64,000 nt of DNA from Taenia hydatigena (taxonomy: Eukaryota > Platyhelminthes > Cestoda > Cyclophyllidea > Taeniidae): NCBI GenBank assembly GCA_036345935.2, contig JADWOT020000005.1, forward strand, positions 3,466,696 to 3,530,695. Reading direction: 5' to 3'. The translations under genes were made by a program, and so were the position numbers. Below are positions 22,162 through 34,345 of the stretch, piece after piece. Numbering within the stretch: the stretch's first letter is position 1; every line of letters begins with the position of its first letter. The notes beneath the pieces are model-generated. The model saw nothing but the letters and a program-made list of their open reading frames with translations. It searched no databases and was not told where the DNA came from.

Positions 22162-22700
22162 TCAAGAGGATTTGGCAAAGGTATTGGCCATTCGATCAAT
22201 GTCGTCGATGCTCAAGGAGTCCAGAGTCCTTGATAGTACCTATGGGAACGAAATTCCATAGTCGATTAAAGCTTGCCGACGTTTTTCAGCAACAGTAAAG
22301 TACACCCATTAGACACGTACACTCATGAACGTTTTGGCAATTACTCTTGCATCGTCCGCGCTGTAGGAAGCCTGTAGATATTTCTGTAGTACTTGCTCGA
22401 AATCCTGTGCCAGACCAGATTTGATGACAACCACTATCCGGTCGCCCGATTTGATGGAGTAGTCCTTGAGACTTCGGTTTTTGTCTAACAATAAAGAGAA
22501 CAGAAAGCTCACCACTCAATGGTGTTCCGTTAAATAAGAGGGAAATCCGATCGCCCTCAACGCCAGAGTCGGATGAAATTTGTGGCAAGAGCTCAGCTAC
22601 CGTTGTCATTTCCGTTACCTTTAAAGGAGTGATAAAGTACTTCGAGCACTACATTTATAATTTTGGCGGGCTGACCGATTCGCTTCACCGTTATCTCCAT
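22162..22700 (-). CDS. UBL4A: UBL4A/Get5-like ubiquitin-like protein
   Basis: Four minus-strand exons, 22700-22653, 22618-22513, 22484-22321 and 22239-22162, give 131 residues. The introns are 34, 28 and 81 nt with consistent phases. Residues 1-75 form a ubiquitin-like fold (MEITVKRIGQ, DRISLLFNGTPLSD, LKDYSIKSGDRIVVV). The C-terminus (FEQVLQKYL, SADDARVIAKTF, SLSIDDIDRMA) matches the C-terminal domain of UBL4A, which in vertebrates binds BAG6. UBL4A, BAG6 and GET4 hand tail-anchored membrane proteins to the ER pathway and assist degradation of mislocalised proteins. The protein is shorter than human UBL4A (157) because the linker between the two domains is reduced. The first ATG in frame was taken as start. 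Confidence 0.88.
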
Positions 22701-23366
22701 CAGACCGCACGACCAAAGGGCAAAACTGGGAAGTGGCCAATAAGAAGGCCAGACCTCAAAGGCGCCCAAACCTTAAGTGTTGCGAATTGAATAAACAATA
22801 GGTATTAGTTTGAACTCTAGTCAATGCATTAGATTGCGAATTCTTAACAAAAGGTTGTCAAAATGACTTTTCGCGAAAATTCGACGTTTTATTCGGGCAA
22901 AATTTATGTATTATTCTGTTTTAAGTTAGCGTATTTTTGAAATTATATCAGCTATAAAAGTTTTTGTCCAAAATTTCCATGCTAACACTTGGCACACTTT
23001 ATTTTACAATTTCGATGGCTTCGTCGGTTTAGTACACGCGACATCAATTCAACCAATATTTTCTCTATGACCTACCATTGTAAGATACAAATAAAGGGAC
23101 CCTTAATGCTTGCCCAAATGGAGCCCCTTGAGACTTCGCTGAAGTCGGATCAGACTACATTACCAAACGGAACAGCTTTAAGCTTGATTCAGAGGTCATG
23201 TTGTCCAGCGGAAGCACAATGGCCAAATATCGGGTGCCTTCGTAACCAAAAATCAAAGATAAGGAAACTATTCAGGCATTACGTGAATCCATCGCAAAAG
23301 ACAAACTCGTCTGATTTGTATTGTTGGGACTGTTTCTATCGATCCCTTCAATTTTTTACCTCTAGT
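22701..23366. other. Upstream region of the UBL4A-like gene, no gene recognised
   Basis: This is AT-rich, non-repetitive sequence. It presumably holds the promoter of the UBL4A-like gene. A plus-strand ORF at 22989-23387 has no recognisable motif and runs into the LTR-like element, so I do not call it. Confidence 0.4.
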
Positions 23367-23525
23367 TGTAATACTTTGTTTGTTTGAAGTACCGGTTTCG
23401 GTCAGGGACAGAGGTGGCCATATTGCCCTAGCTGCCAGCAGCATATTTCCTATTTGTTGAATATGTATATGTTCTACCCTAGTATTCTGCCTTCTTTTGC
23501 TCCAAGGGAGCTTCGGGACGCTACA
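23367..23525 (-). mobile_element. LTR-like short element, copy 4 (inverted)
   Basis: Read on the minus strand it starts TGTAGCGTCCCGAAGCTCCC, then GCAAAAGAAGGCAGAATAC and the GGTTTCGG/CAAACAAAGTATTACA end. It is 159 bp, shorter than the others. Flanks CTAGT and TTAGT (23362-23366, 23526-23530) may be an imperfect 5-bp target duplication. Confidence 0.85.
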
Positions 23526-25235
23526 TTAGTGAATAATCAAGTATTCTTAAGGCACCTGTATCTCAAGTAAAAAGTACAAAAATGCAGTAGAATTTCACTG
23601 AAAGTCTTCATTTGGACAATGTGTAGGTGACAGGAACTGCCTCCTCTCCTTTTTCGAAGGCTTCGAACCACTTTCATTATGTATCGCCCTGTCGTTTAGT
23701 AGTCCACCCCTTTCGGTCTTGTTGCATTACATTTATGCATGGCCTCCAGGCAATCCAAGTAGCCTCTGCTCTTCTCCGTCATGTTTGTATGCCTTCTTAC
23801 GACCTCACAAATGACTCAAGTCGCTTCATTTGCAATTCTGCACTAATGCCGCAATAAAAAGTGATGACGTGATCCACACAGTCTTGCTTTGCCACTAGTT
23901 GACAAGACAGCTTCAGTTTCCCCACAAGTTTTAAGCAATTTTGGCACACTCACTGAAATGGCTCAATGATTACTAGCTTACTTTCTCTAGCCGCTTATTA
24001 AAGGATCATCTAGGTGTTCATGTCTTGTCACAATGCATTAGTGAAGCGGCTCAATGCTTTGTTTGTTTATACCAGTGATGAGTGTAATTACTAAGACTGA
24101 AAATGAGTGAATTTGAGTGCCTTTGTTTAGCTATCACCTAACTTGCGTGTTTTACAAGGCTAGGAACAAGTAAAACGACACTAGACTACCATCATTTGGA
24201 AAGACCTGGGCTGGAGTTGCGAGTCGAATAGGTGGCTGGAGCGATGGATGGAAGGATGGATCCAAACTGAGTGAATGGAAGAATAAATGGATAGGCAATT
24301 AAGTAGATATCGGAGCTTCTTTTCCCACTTTAGGGACTTCCCAGACGTACAAAAAGGCTGTCAAGAATTGTCTTAGTCAAATCCGTTTCAATCTCAATTT
24401 CACTTATCAACTTTGGTTTGAGGATGAAGTAGATGACTGTGTGATGTCGGGGAAAGACACAAAGGTTAAGGGCGAGGCTCCATCCATTTCCTCGTCTTTT
24501 AGCCTTCAAGAAATTTGCGTGGGTGGTGCAAGGCTTGACGACTTCTAAGAGGATGGATACGATGAACAGATGGGCGAATGGCTGGTAGCAAGGGCGAGGA
24601 GAAGAAGCACAGCAGTATGAAGCCGGCACATTTCTCCTTCCCCAATACTCCTCACAAGGAGGACAAATTCGTGATTATGGTACGATTTACAAGAAAAATC
24701 AGTGTTGTGGCTCATGGGACATTGACGAGGCCAAGAGTCATTGCCGGTTGTACTTCCTCTGGACAATATTACCTTTCGACGATGGAAGCAGACTCACTTT
24801 TATATCCATCTTGGATTATTACTTCCTCTTGGAGGACTCCAGACTGTTGAGAAAGAACATCAAAAGCTCTATTTGTCGTTCGCCTTTTACAACGCCAAAT
24901 TTAGAAGCACCTTCGAAACTGGCATCACACGTGTGCACACGATGTCGCGATTTTTGACAACACAGCAGTCAAAGTGGCTGTCACAGGTTAACGTGGTTTC
25001 TGGCACACATTATCACATACGTAGCACAATAACTATGGCAACAGAAGCTAGAATAGACGCATGGTAAGAAAGGGTTCACTCACCACTGCCAACGACGTTG
25101 TCACTTAGAAATAAGCAGCACTGGATGCCAATAGGAATAAACAGAATGTCACAGCCGCAGGGTTAAATGGATGGCGGCGACCTTTGTGTGTTAAGACATT
25201 GCTTAACATGACCACTACAAAAAAAACAGGCTACC
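23526..25235. other. Unassigned region
   Basis: No ORF here has a recognisable domain. Short ATCC/GGAT-type repeats occur near 24236-24290. A stray TGCTTTGTTTGTTTAT at 24056 resembles the end of the LTR-like family, but too little is left to call a copy. Confidence 0.4.
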
Positions 25236-26750
25236 GTCGTACACTTCCTGCTACCTTCAAAACTCGTCAGAGAGGGATTCTCGCCACCACAAGATTCAAA
25301 CGTCAAGGAGTAAGCCCATCGCTAACTTCAAACAACTGTCACTGGCCAACTTCCCAATACCCTGTCCATTCCGTGCAGACATCGCTTTAGCTCTCCATCA
25401 CGCTTGCCTTTACTGCTCACGCTTTTAGGGGCGCACGGGGATTTCCGGTGCGTTTTATGATCTCCACCAACACCCTCCTCTCCTTCCATCTCACCTCCAC
25501 ACATCAACGCACCTGGTGGGTGTGAGTCGAGCTTTCCGAATGCGAATTCACAAATCATGAGGTACTGCAAGAGGGTGTGACGCAGCGAAAGCAGAGAGAA
25601 AGATGCCGCCTCATCCTCACCTCTCTCATCTCCCAATGAAATTTATCACCCTTTTCTAGCACCAGCCATTTGTGGACACTTGAGAGGAATCAAAAGTGCA
25701 TGTGCCTCACGCTAGCCTCCCTCCATCTTACTCGACTCCATTCCATTGCCTTCTCTTCCTCTCTCAATGCTGTGTGGCAGATGGTCGAGTAATCCACTCC
25801 ACTTCCGCCTCACAGAAACAGATGCAGTTTCCACAGTAAAACACAATGTCAGAGTCACTTCCACCATTACTCCTTCCTCTCCCTGTAGTGCGCATCGATG
25901 TGGATTACTCGAGTGGACGCCTCACCATTGATAGACAAGCAAACACATGCTTGTCACCACCGTCACATATGCGTGACATTGACTGCTTTTCATGTCTTAG
26001 CTGCCACGAGGTGACGCCTCCGTGTGACCATTAATCCTCCCACTTACACTGACTCTGCTGCTAACAACTAAGTCATGTCAAATATGAAATGACTGGTTGA
26101 TTCCTTTCATGATCGAGGCGTTGATGTGGCATCCAATCGCATTCATTGAGGAGAGACTCTTAAACCATCAATGTGAAACATTCGTGTACGTCATTTACAG
26201 CTGCTTGGTGGAAAAGTGCATCGTGTACGTGGAATAAAATGCAACATTTGACGCTTCAGTTGGGTGGTGGTTTGGTAGCCAAACACAGACCAATGCAGTC
26301 TTACATATCACGAGGTTACACCCAACTCCAGACTTGTTGACACGACTTTTTGAACACACAAGCCACAACACCTGTCCCCACTCACTACCACCTCCACCCC
26401 ACCATTCGTTTCCCAACCACATGACCAAAGCTGGTGTCGAAGGAGGTGGTAATGGCATCGCTGGGAGGTGAATGAGTGGAGTGGGAAAGGCAAGGATGTG
26501 ATGAGGAGTGAGGTGCCAACACTACCACCCTCCTATCTCACCGCCTTAATTGCCCCCAGTCTGCCAACCTCTTGATCTCTCCTTTAGCTCAGCCAATGAA
26601 GCACACGTGTGTGGGGCGTTGATCGTGATAATGTGACCCTCAACAAGCAGCCTGAACAATAGCTACGTCAGTTCACCACACAGGATCACATGCGAAGCAC
26701 GTGTGGTTTGTAGGTGATGAAGTGGAATGTGGATTGGAGATGTGGGGCGG
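25236..26750 (+). repeat. Large inverted repeat, left arm
   Basis: This segment recurs in reverse complement at 31350-32803. The match runs from GTCGTACACTTCCTGCTACC to TGGATTGGAGATGTGGGGCGG. Identity is high but not complete. The right arm lacks about 35 bp around 26220-26260, and the left arm lacks about 18 bp present near 32570-32595. Matching open frames in the two arms (for example 25746-25931 and 32275-32090) are a consequence of the duplication and show no known domain. Confidence 0.93.
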
Positions 26751-29700
26751 GTGGTGAGTGAATGGTTTTTAGTGACCACCATAAACATTTAACGAACTTT
26801 GGAATAGCCATACGCACAAGCTCTTTTGCATCGAAATCGAGTCAACCCGCAAGGCACTAATCCAGTCTCAACACATCCATGGAAGGCGCGTAAACCAGTG
26901 AAACTCTTAATGCAGCTAGTGTTGAAAAACACATCATTATATTTGATAGCCTAGCAAGTGAAAACTCATTTAAGAATTTTCAAGGTCAAAGTAGATCTGG
27001 CAAAGCTGTTGGCACCGAGCAGCTCTCAAAAGCCTCTGATTGGCTAGGTCAAGGCCACACATTGGCAGTGCCAATTAACCTGTTCCCTTCTCTCCATCTT
27101 TTCCCCATCACAACAGGAGAAAATTTTTCCTTTCAGGGAGATGAAATAAAAAGTAGATGCTACAAACTACCTCTCGTTACTTGTGTGATGCCGTCAGTGC
27201 CATCCACGGTCATCGTTTCCCTTTGAGCACCAACACAGTAGTCAAAGGTTTAATAAAGTGCTTCCAATTGTGAAACGATTGCCAAAGACTAGATTTTTGT
27301 CAAAGCAAGGTATGTGAGCATGAATTCTACAAATCTTTGTAACAATTTCGATAAAGTTAACGATTTTCTTTTCCTTTCAGAATTGCATCGAGGCGTTTTA
27401 TTAGCTGTGCGATACTCACAGCAGGTCGGTGTTGGTTCCAGTGCCTAAATTTTGATAGAGTTGTGCATGAGGCAGATCCATTCTGCTTCCTTATCATTTT
27501 CTTGCATCCAAAAACGCTGACTGATGGTGCCATTTCAGTTGCTAATTGTCCCAAGGCGAATTCCTAGATTAAAGTGAGGGGCGAGGCGGCCTTCTCCGCG
27601 GGATCGCTTCACTTTCAGCAGTTTGTTATCCAGTCATCAAGTACGGACATCCTTGCTCTTCTGGACTTGATTCGCCTTCCGCGGTCACTGCTGTCGAGTC
27701 TGGAGTCGCGAGGACTGAGGCTTAGAAACTGCCTACGCCAGAGAGCGCGTCCACATGCCCATCACCTACAGCATGCGTCTCAGTCTGTCAGGAATAGGCG
27801 TTCCTATCTAACATGCCACCATCACCATCACCACAGCATCTTCACAGAACCCTTCTGTAGGCGCCTTTAGGTGATTGGTTGAGTTAGAGGAGCCCATCGC
27901 TTCAATTGCAAGCGTGGAAGTTTTACAGCACAGCATCGTGCCTCCTCCAGATTGAAGTGGAATGCGGGAGCAGTGACCATGATCAACTTACCCCACTAGA
28001 GTACACAATTTTACACACAGATGGAATTCTTCGCAGTACTTTGGTGCTATATTTATCTGCACTGAAGTTCTCGACCTCCATGATTGCGATCAGCATCATG
28101 GGGTTGCAATTTTCCCATCCATTTATGAATAATGTTGTGCCCCCCAGCTCGGTGCCATCCAGTTGTCAGAAGACCTGACTAACTACTAGAAGGCCACTCA
28201 GTGGTGTACTATTTGGTAACCTTTTTGCCAGCCTGTAAGTAACTTTCGTTGCAGGCACCGAGAGCCGGTTGACGATGCAACAGTTACCACAGAGGTCATA
28301 AAATTCGTTTCATATTACTCTCTTTCTGCCGTTCCACGCTCTCTCATTCACTTAGACTAAGTCACTTAATTTGCCAGAAGGCTCCCTAGAAGCCCGTACT
28401 TTCTTAGCTCCTAAGGTGGTACTGCTGCAGGCTTTCACCACCACTGGCACTGTCGCCTGGAGCCCTCCTGATTGACATTTGGCCGACTGGACTGACAAGT
28501 GGTGGTCGGCTGACTTGCCAGACGTGGACGGCCTCGGTGCGTGCGCAGCGCCACCATAGGGAGGAGGGGAAAAGGCTTGGACATTCCTCAGTCACCAAGG
28601 TAAAAAGACTATTAACTTCCAGCAAAAACCATTTGACATCTGGAGGTGTTTTTCCTTTCATTTATACCCAGTGTTGGAAGCCTAACTAAAAGGTCAAAAT
28701 GACGGAAGTTTTTCGCCCGACAAGGCATAACTATTGATTGCGTTCTAGCCGAGATTAATTTCCACAGAACAAAAAATTAGTAAATAAACAGAAAGCAATC
28801 TACAAAATACTTTCAGTCCACTTGTTTGTTGCATGGGGGGGGGGAAGAGCTTTTCAAAACCAAGGGCGTCAAGATCACGTGGACAAAGATGTCAGTCTCT
28901 TGGCCGCCAACTCAACTTGACACAAACGAGTTTGATATTTTGGACACTTCGCCAGGGTGGATGCTTGCACAGTGTCCACAGCGGCTCAAGAACCTGCACA
29001 GTTAAGCGAGGTATCACATCACTACGTGGTTTTCTTTCTCCTCTTCCGGACGTCTTCCCCGACGTTCACCTTCGTCAGCGTCCCGTGATCCACCAACGCC
29101 AGCCAATCAATTCGCTGGATTATGGAAAGGCACTTTAGCCCCTCGTCACTGATGCATCTCGGCTTCTGTACTGCGTGCACTGTCTCGTCCTACTGCTCAA
29201 CACCTGACAGCCCTCTACAACAAAGCGGTCTCGTGCGCCAATCTCTAGTGGTGAAGTGACGGACCCAAATTTAGAGGTTTATGATGAAGGAAAAGATCTA
29301 CATTATGGTGCATCACATCACTTCGTTTCTATCCTGCCAGCTATCTCGCCACCCACTCATTCAACTAGGAGGTTCCACATCTTGTTTCCGCACACATTAG
29401 GGCATTCCTAATGGTTCAGGTCTGTCTCTTCAATTATTTCATGTCCTTTAGACATCCTCATGGCTTCTCTCCTCGGCGGCACTTGGAGGTTAAAAACTCG
29501 GGCATAGACCTGGCGATATGTGTTCCCTTGGGCGGATAACGCTTATAAACTATGCAAGTCTTCGCTGAAATGTTAATAAGTCAAGCTGGAATGGAAGAAC
29601 GTACCGCTAGCATTGCGCGAAATCCAGGCTGCAGGTCCTGCTCATCCCGATTAGTCGAAGACACTCTAAACGATGTAGCACTAACTGGTTTTCAACATTG

Positions 29701-31349
29701 AAGGAAGAGCTTTATTCGTTGAAGTTGCACTATGGAGATGTTAGCCTTCTGGGAGGATGGAAGATGGCCTGGCAGTTCCATTCCCTTGCACTTCGGCTGT
29801 ATTCGTGTGTGGGCAATTGTTAAGAGCATGTGAATATTTACTTAGTTATTTACTTCCTAACATTTAAAAGTACTAAATGTGCACCCTTTATTTGTGCAAT
29901 CAACTACTTATACCTCAGTTTTAATCCATCCTTTGTCAGGTCTGATGGATGGAGTGGATCCGAGGTTGTGCACTTCATAAACCGACTTTGCCTCGGTTTC
30001 AGGCCTTGGAGAAGGTGGAATTTCCAGTAACTCAACTTTCTCTCCCGATTTGTCGCCCTTTTCTAAGGCAATTTGCAACCAAGAGGCGGGGAACCTTCTC
30101 AAGGTGTTTTGGTGTTTAATGATGGATACGGGTGAGACAGCTGTCTTGAGTCCTCACCAAGTGGGAAGGGAATATTGTAAGAGGACAGAGAGGAAGTCCA
30201 AAGCACCGTCGATGTTGAATTATTTGCTAATCGACCGACATCCATTCCTCCTCCTCCTCCTCCTCCTCCTCCTCCTCCTCCTCCTCCTCCTCCTCCTCCT
30301 CCTCCTCCTCCTCCTCCTCTCTCTCCTCCCTCCTCCTCCTCCCTCCTCCCTCCTCCCTCCTCCCTCCTCCCTCCTCCTCCTCCCTCCTCCTCCTCCTCCT
30401 CCTCCTCCTCCTCCTCCTTCTCCTCCTTCTCCTCCTCCTCTTTAGAGATGAATGTGTATACCACTAAGAGTGAAACACTTTTGAGAATCAGAGGCAGCTT
30501 TGGCTTCAGTAAAACCGCGTGAGCGTGAGTCGCGTTCCTGTCAAGCAGGAGTTATGGCTTGCTCAAACGCGACTGAAGGAAAAGGAGGGCGTCATCCCTT
30601 TAGCCTCGACCTTACAGTGATTAATACACACATTTAAGGTCAACTTGTCAATGAGATGCTATAGAATGGCGGAGAAGGGAGCAGGAAAATGGCGTAGTGC
30701 CATCTGAAGTTGCGGACAACCCTCATTATTTTTCCTACCCAATCATTCAGCACAGGTGGTCTGCCGGATTTTATGTGTCCCGAGTATTGACAGGTCCAGA
30801 CTCTTGTCAAATGCGAACTATCCACCACCAAAGTCCATTCAACTCGCTTGACTGACGCTGCTACCTTGTTCAAGTAAGTTGTAAGTCTAGTTGTCAGACT
30901 CCCTCTTTACCCCATGATAATGAAGAGAAACAGAAGGGGAGCGGGAAGGGAATAAATGGGCGCATCAAAGCGTATTTCCTGGCATAGCGGGTTCAAAAGT
31001 CCGGAATACACACGAAAATGTTTTGAGTTTTCTTTTGAGGTTCAGCAAAGCAACTTAAATGAGTTTCCGCTATGGAAGAAAGTATGTTTTGGAAGAGTAT
31101 GAGGAGTTTCGTTTCCTTACAATTCAAATGTCGCCCAAAGAGTTCCAGATTCGACCAGACGTCCTCTTTCCAACACTAGCCTTATTAGGGTTTTCAGTGA
31201 TCCCCAAAGTGCATGCAGACGTGTTAGCGGACTAAACGCTTACTGTTTGATCGACTCATAATGGCTTGGAAATGGCTTTTGGACGTGTTTACTAGTAAAA
31301 GATGGTTAGGCGAACAAACACACAGCATTTGCAGTCGTCGCAAATCTAT
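26751..31349. other. Spacer between the inverted-repeat arms
   Basis: 4.6 kb without a recognisable transposase or other gene. ORFs such as 27574-27870 and 28833-29138 carry no motif. The main structure is the homopyrimidine tract at 30241-30441. Confidence 0.5.
30241..30441 (+). repeat. (TCC)n homopyrimidine tract
   Basis: About 26 uninterrupted CCT/TCC units are followed by imperfect CCTCCTCCCT units, giving about 200 bp with almost no purine. The apparent proline/leucine or glycine/glutamate ORFs over it are low-complexity artefacts. Confidence 0.95.
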
Positions 31350-32803
31350 CCGCCTCACACCTCTAATCCACATTCCACTTCATCACCTACAAACCACACG
31401 TGCTTCGCATGTGATCATGTGTGGTGAACTAACGTCGCTATTGTTTAGGCTGCCTGTTGAGGGTCACATTATCACGATCAACGCCTCACACGTGTGTGCT
31501 CCATTGGCTGAGCTAAAGGAGAGATCAAGAGGTTGGCAGACTGGGGACAATTAAGGCGGTGAGATAGGAGGGTGGTAGTGTTGGCACCTCACTCCTCATC
31601 ACATCCTTGCCTTTCCCACTCCACTCATTCACCTCCCAGCGATGCCATTACCACCTCCTTCGACACCAGCTTTGGTCATGTGGTTGGGAAACGAAGGGTG
31701 GGGTGGAGGTGGTAGTGAGTGGGGACAGGTGTTGTGGCTTGTGTGTTCAAAAAGTCGTGTCAACAAGTCTGGAGTTGGGTGTAACCTCGTGATATGTAAG
31801 ACTGCATTGGTCTGTGTTTGGCTACCAAACCACCATCACGATGCACTTTTCCACCAAGCAGCTGTAAATGACGTACACGAATGTTTCACATTGATGGTTT
31901 AAGAGACTCTCCTCAATGAATGCGATTGGATGCCACATCCACGCCTCGATCATAAAAGGAATTAATTAGCCAGTGTAAGTGGGGTCATAATCGCCACACG
32001 GAGGCATCACGTCGTGGCAGCTAAGACATGAAAATCAGCCAATGTCACGCATATGTGACGGTGGTGACAAGCATGTGTTTGCTTGTCTATCAATGGTGAG
32101 GCGTCCACTCGAGTAATCCACATCGATGCGCACTACAGGGAGAGGAAGGAGTAATGGTGGAAGTGACTCTGACATTGTGTTTTACTGTGGAAACTGCATC
32201 TGTTTCTGTGAGGCGGAAGTGGAGTGGATTACTCGACCATCTGCCACACAGCATTGAGAGAGGAAGAGAAGGCAATGGAATGGGGTCGAAGAGGATGGAG
32301 GGAGGCTAGCGTGAGGCACATGCACTTTTGATTCCTCTCAAGTGTCCACAAATGGCTGGTGCTAGAAAAGGGTGATAAATTTCATTGGGAGATGAGAGAG
32401 GTGAGGATGAGGCGGCATCTTTCTCCCTGCTTTCGCTGCGTCACACCCTCTTGCAGTACCTCATGATTTGTGGATTCGCATTCGGAAAGCTCGACTCACA
32501 CCCACCAGGTGCGTTGATGTTTGGAGGTGAGATGGAAGGAGAGGAGGGTGTTGGTGGAGATCATAAAACGACTACCGTAAGGGTCACGCACCGTAAATCC
32601 CCGTGCGCCCCTAAAAGCGTGAGCAGTAAAGGCAAGCGTGATGGAGAGCTAAAGCGATGTCTGCACGGAATGGACAGGGTATTGGGAAGTTGGCCAGTGA
32701 CAGTTGTTTGAAGTTAGCGATGGGCTTACTCCTTGACGTTTGAATCTTGTGGTGGTGAGAATCCCTCTCTGACGAGTTTTGAAGGTAGCAGGAAGTGCGC
32801 GAC
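31350..32803 (-). repeat. Large inverted repeat, right arm
   Basis: This is the reverse complement of 25236-26750, described there. It starts at CCGCCTCACACCTCTAATCC and ends at GCAGGAAGTGCGCGAC. The arm carries an extra segment (about ACTACCGTAAGGGTCACGCA) that is missing in the left arm. Confidence 0.93.
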
Positions 32804-34345
32804 AGTTGGTAGTACTTTTGGCTTTAGCTAGGCCTCTGGCTAATCCCATATGTCACATAAACAGACAACAGCGAACTTGTATTGACGCGTTCTCCCTACG
32901 CCTATTGCCAATCTGTGCGTGATTTCCCCGTTGACACTGGCGAGGGGAACCATTCCAAATGAATGAATGTTAACTGTGACTATTTCTACAGCTTCTCTGC
33001 CATGTGCAAAATCCAAAGAAGGAATTCCGACTATACAATGATACGTAGTAGAAACCGCATCGATGTATGTTCGCTTCAAATTACGGATCCGTATGCAACC
33101 TGTAACATCCACTTGTCGGACTTCTAATACGTCCCAGACCTCCTTGACTTAAGGATTCAGTGAAAATGATAGGAATGATAGTTATCAAATAATCTTTTCT
33201 CTGGGTAGCCGGAACCACTATTTTTCTGTTTGCCAGTAGCTTAAAAGAGCATGGACGGAGTGCAGTCTTGCAATCATAAACAGTCTGGGTTTCGTAAAAC
33301 ACTTTGCAGAGAATCGACTGTCGCAAAATCTCCCACTTCCTGTATTACCGACAATTGCTTAACAACTGGAGGCATGTTTCACTTCTCAGTGCAACCTTTT
33401 TTCGCAAAGAACATTTATTCAGCGAGTCGAGTGCATACCGGTAAGCGAGGGAGGAGACTTTGTACTCTTCACCATGCATCCACCTCAGCAAAGTTTATAC
33501 TTTTGTCTCTGCATATGTCTTACACGAAAATATCCATTTTTACACTCAATGGTATGCCTCGGCTGTTAATCCCAGTGTTCTCCGATGTCATAAACAAATG
33601 GTAAACCTATTTTGACAAATATCACAATTTAGTTTAGTAAGTGCTCTTTGGAGAGGGAGGAGGAAGAGGAGGAGGAGGGAGGAGGGAGGAGGGAGGAGGG
33701 AGAGGAGGAGGGAGGAGGGAGAGGAGGGAGGAGGGAGGAGGGAAGAGGAGAGGGAGGAGGGGAGGAAGGGAAGGAGGGAGGGGAGGGAGGGAGGGAGGAG
33801 GGAGAGGGAGGAGGGAGGGAGGAGGGAGGAGGGAGGAGGGAGGAGGGAGGAGGGAGGAGGGAGGAGGAGGAGGAGGAGGAGGAGGAGGAGGAGGAGGCGG
33901 AGATCTAAGCATAACGTCGCTGTGAAGCCTAATGACCCAGACAAATATGATCCAATCTCAGTTAACGAAAGTAAAGTTGAGTGCGTGGGGGAACTCCTTC
34001 CTAAAAATTGCTGGTACATCTCTTCATAATCCGTTAAAGAACTTTGCACAACACCACCGTCCCAGCCTTTATCGGCTCAAAACTAATGATATAAGTCTCA
34101 GAATTAAATGGATTAACGTAGTTTCAACGCCCAGGCATAAGAAAGTAGGCCCCATACGTATTTTCAGCTAACATTAAAAACACAAGCAATTTTTATTCCC
34201 CCATTTCTAGTAAACTGCATTTTTCCTTCCTAAAGCAACAAAGTTTTATTGGACGAAAATGAATATCACAGATAAGGAGTAGCAGAGGGCAGCCCAAGCG
34301 GATCCAAATATAAAAAAACCTATTTTATTGAAGGGCATATGAGGC
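32804..34345. other. Region between the inverted repeat and the MICU gene
   Basis: No recognised gene. It includes the homopurine tract at 33651-33903. The rest is AT-rich and unremarkable. Confidence 0.45.
33651..33903 (+). repeat. (GGA)n/(GGGA)n homopurine tract
   Basis: About 250 bp made almost only of G and A, built from GGA and GGGA units, ends in roughly 14 perfect GGA units. It is the complementary sequence class to the tract at 30241-30441. ORFs across it on both strands (poly-Gly/Glu, poly-Pro/Leu) are artefacts. Confidence 0.95.

Noticed and set aside
24056..24071. Single TGCTTTGTTTGTTTAT
   Set aside because: Resembles the end of the LTR-like family, but only 16 bases match and nothing else follows.
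25328..25636. ORF conserved in both inverted-repeat arms (also 32385-32711)
   Set aside because: Conservation follows from the duplication of the whole arm. The composition shows no domain, and other frames are equally conserved.
30050..30464. Poly-Leu/Pro and poly-Gly/Glu ORFs on both strands
   Set aside because: Pure translation of the TCC tract; no normal protein sequence around it.
33588..34049. Low-complexity Pro/Leu/Ser ORF (153 aa) and its shadows
   Set aside because: Translation of the GGA/TCC tract.
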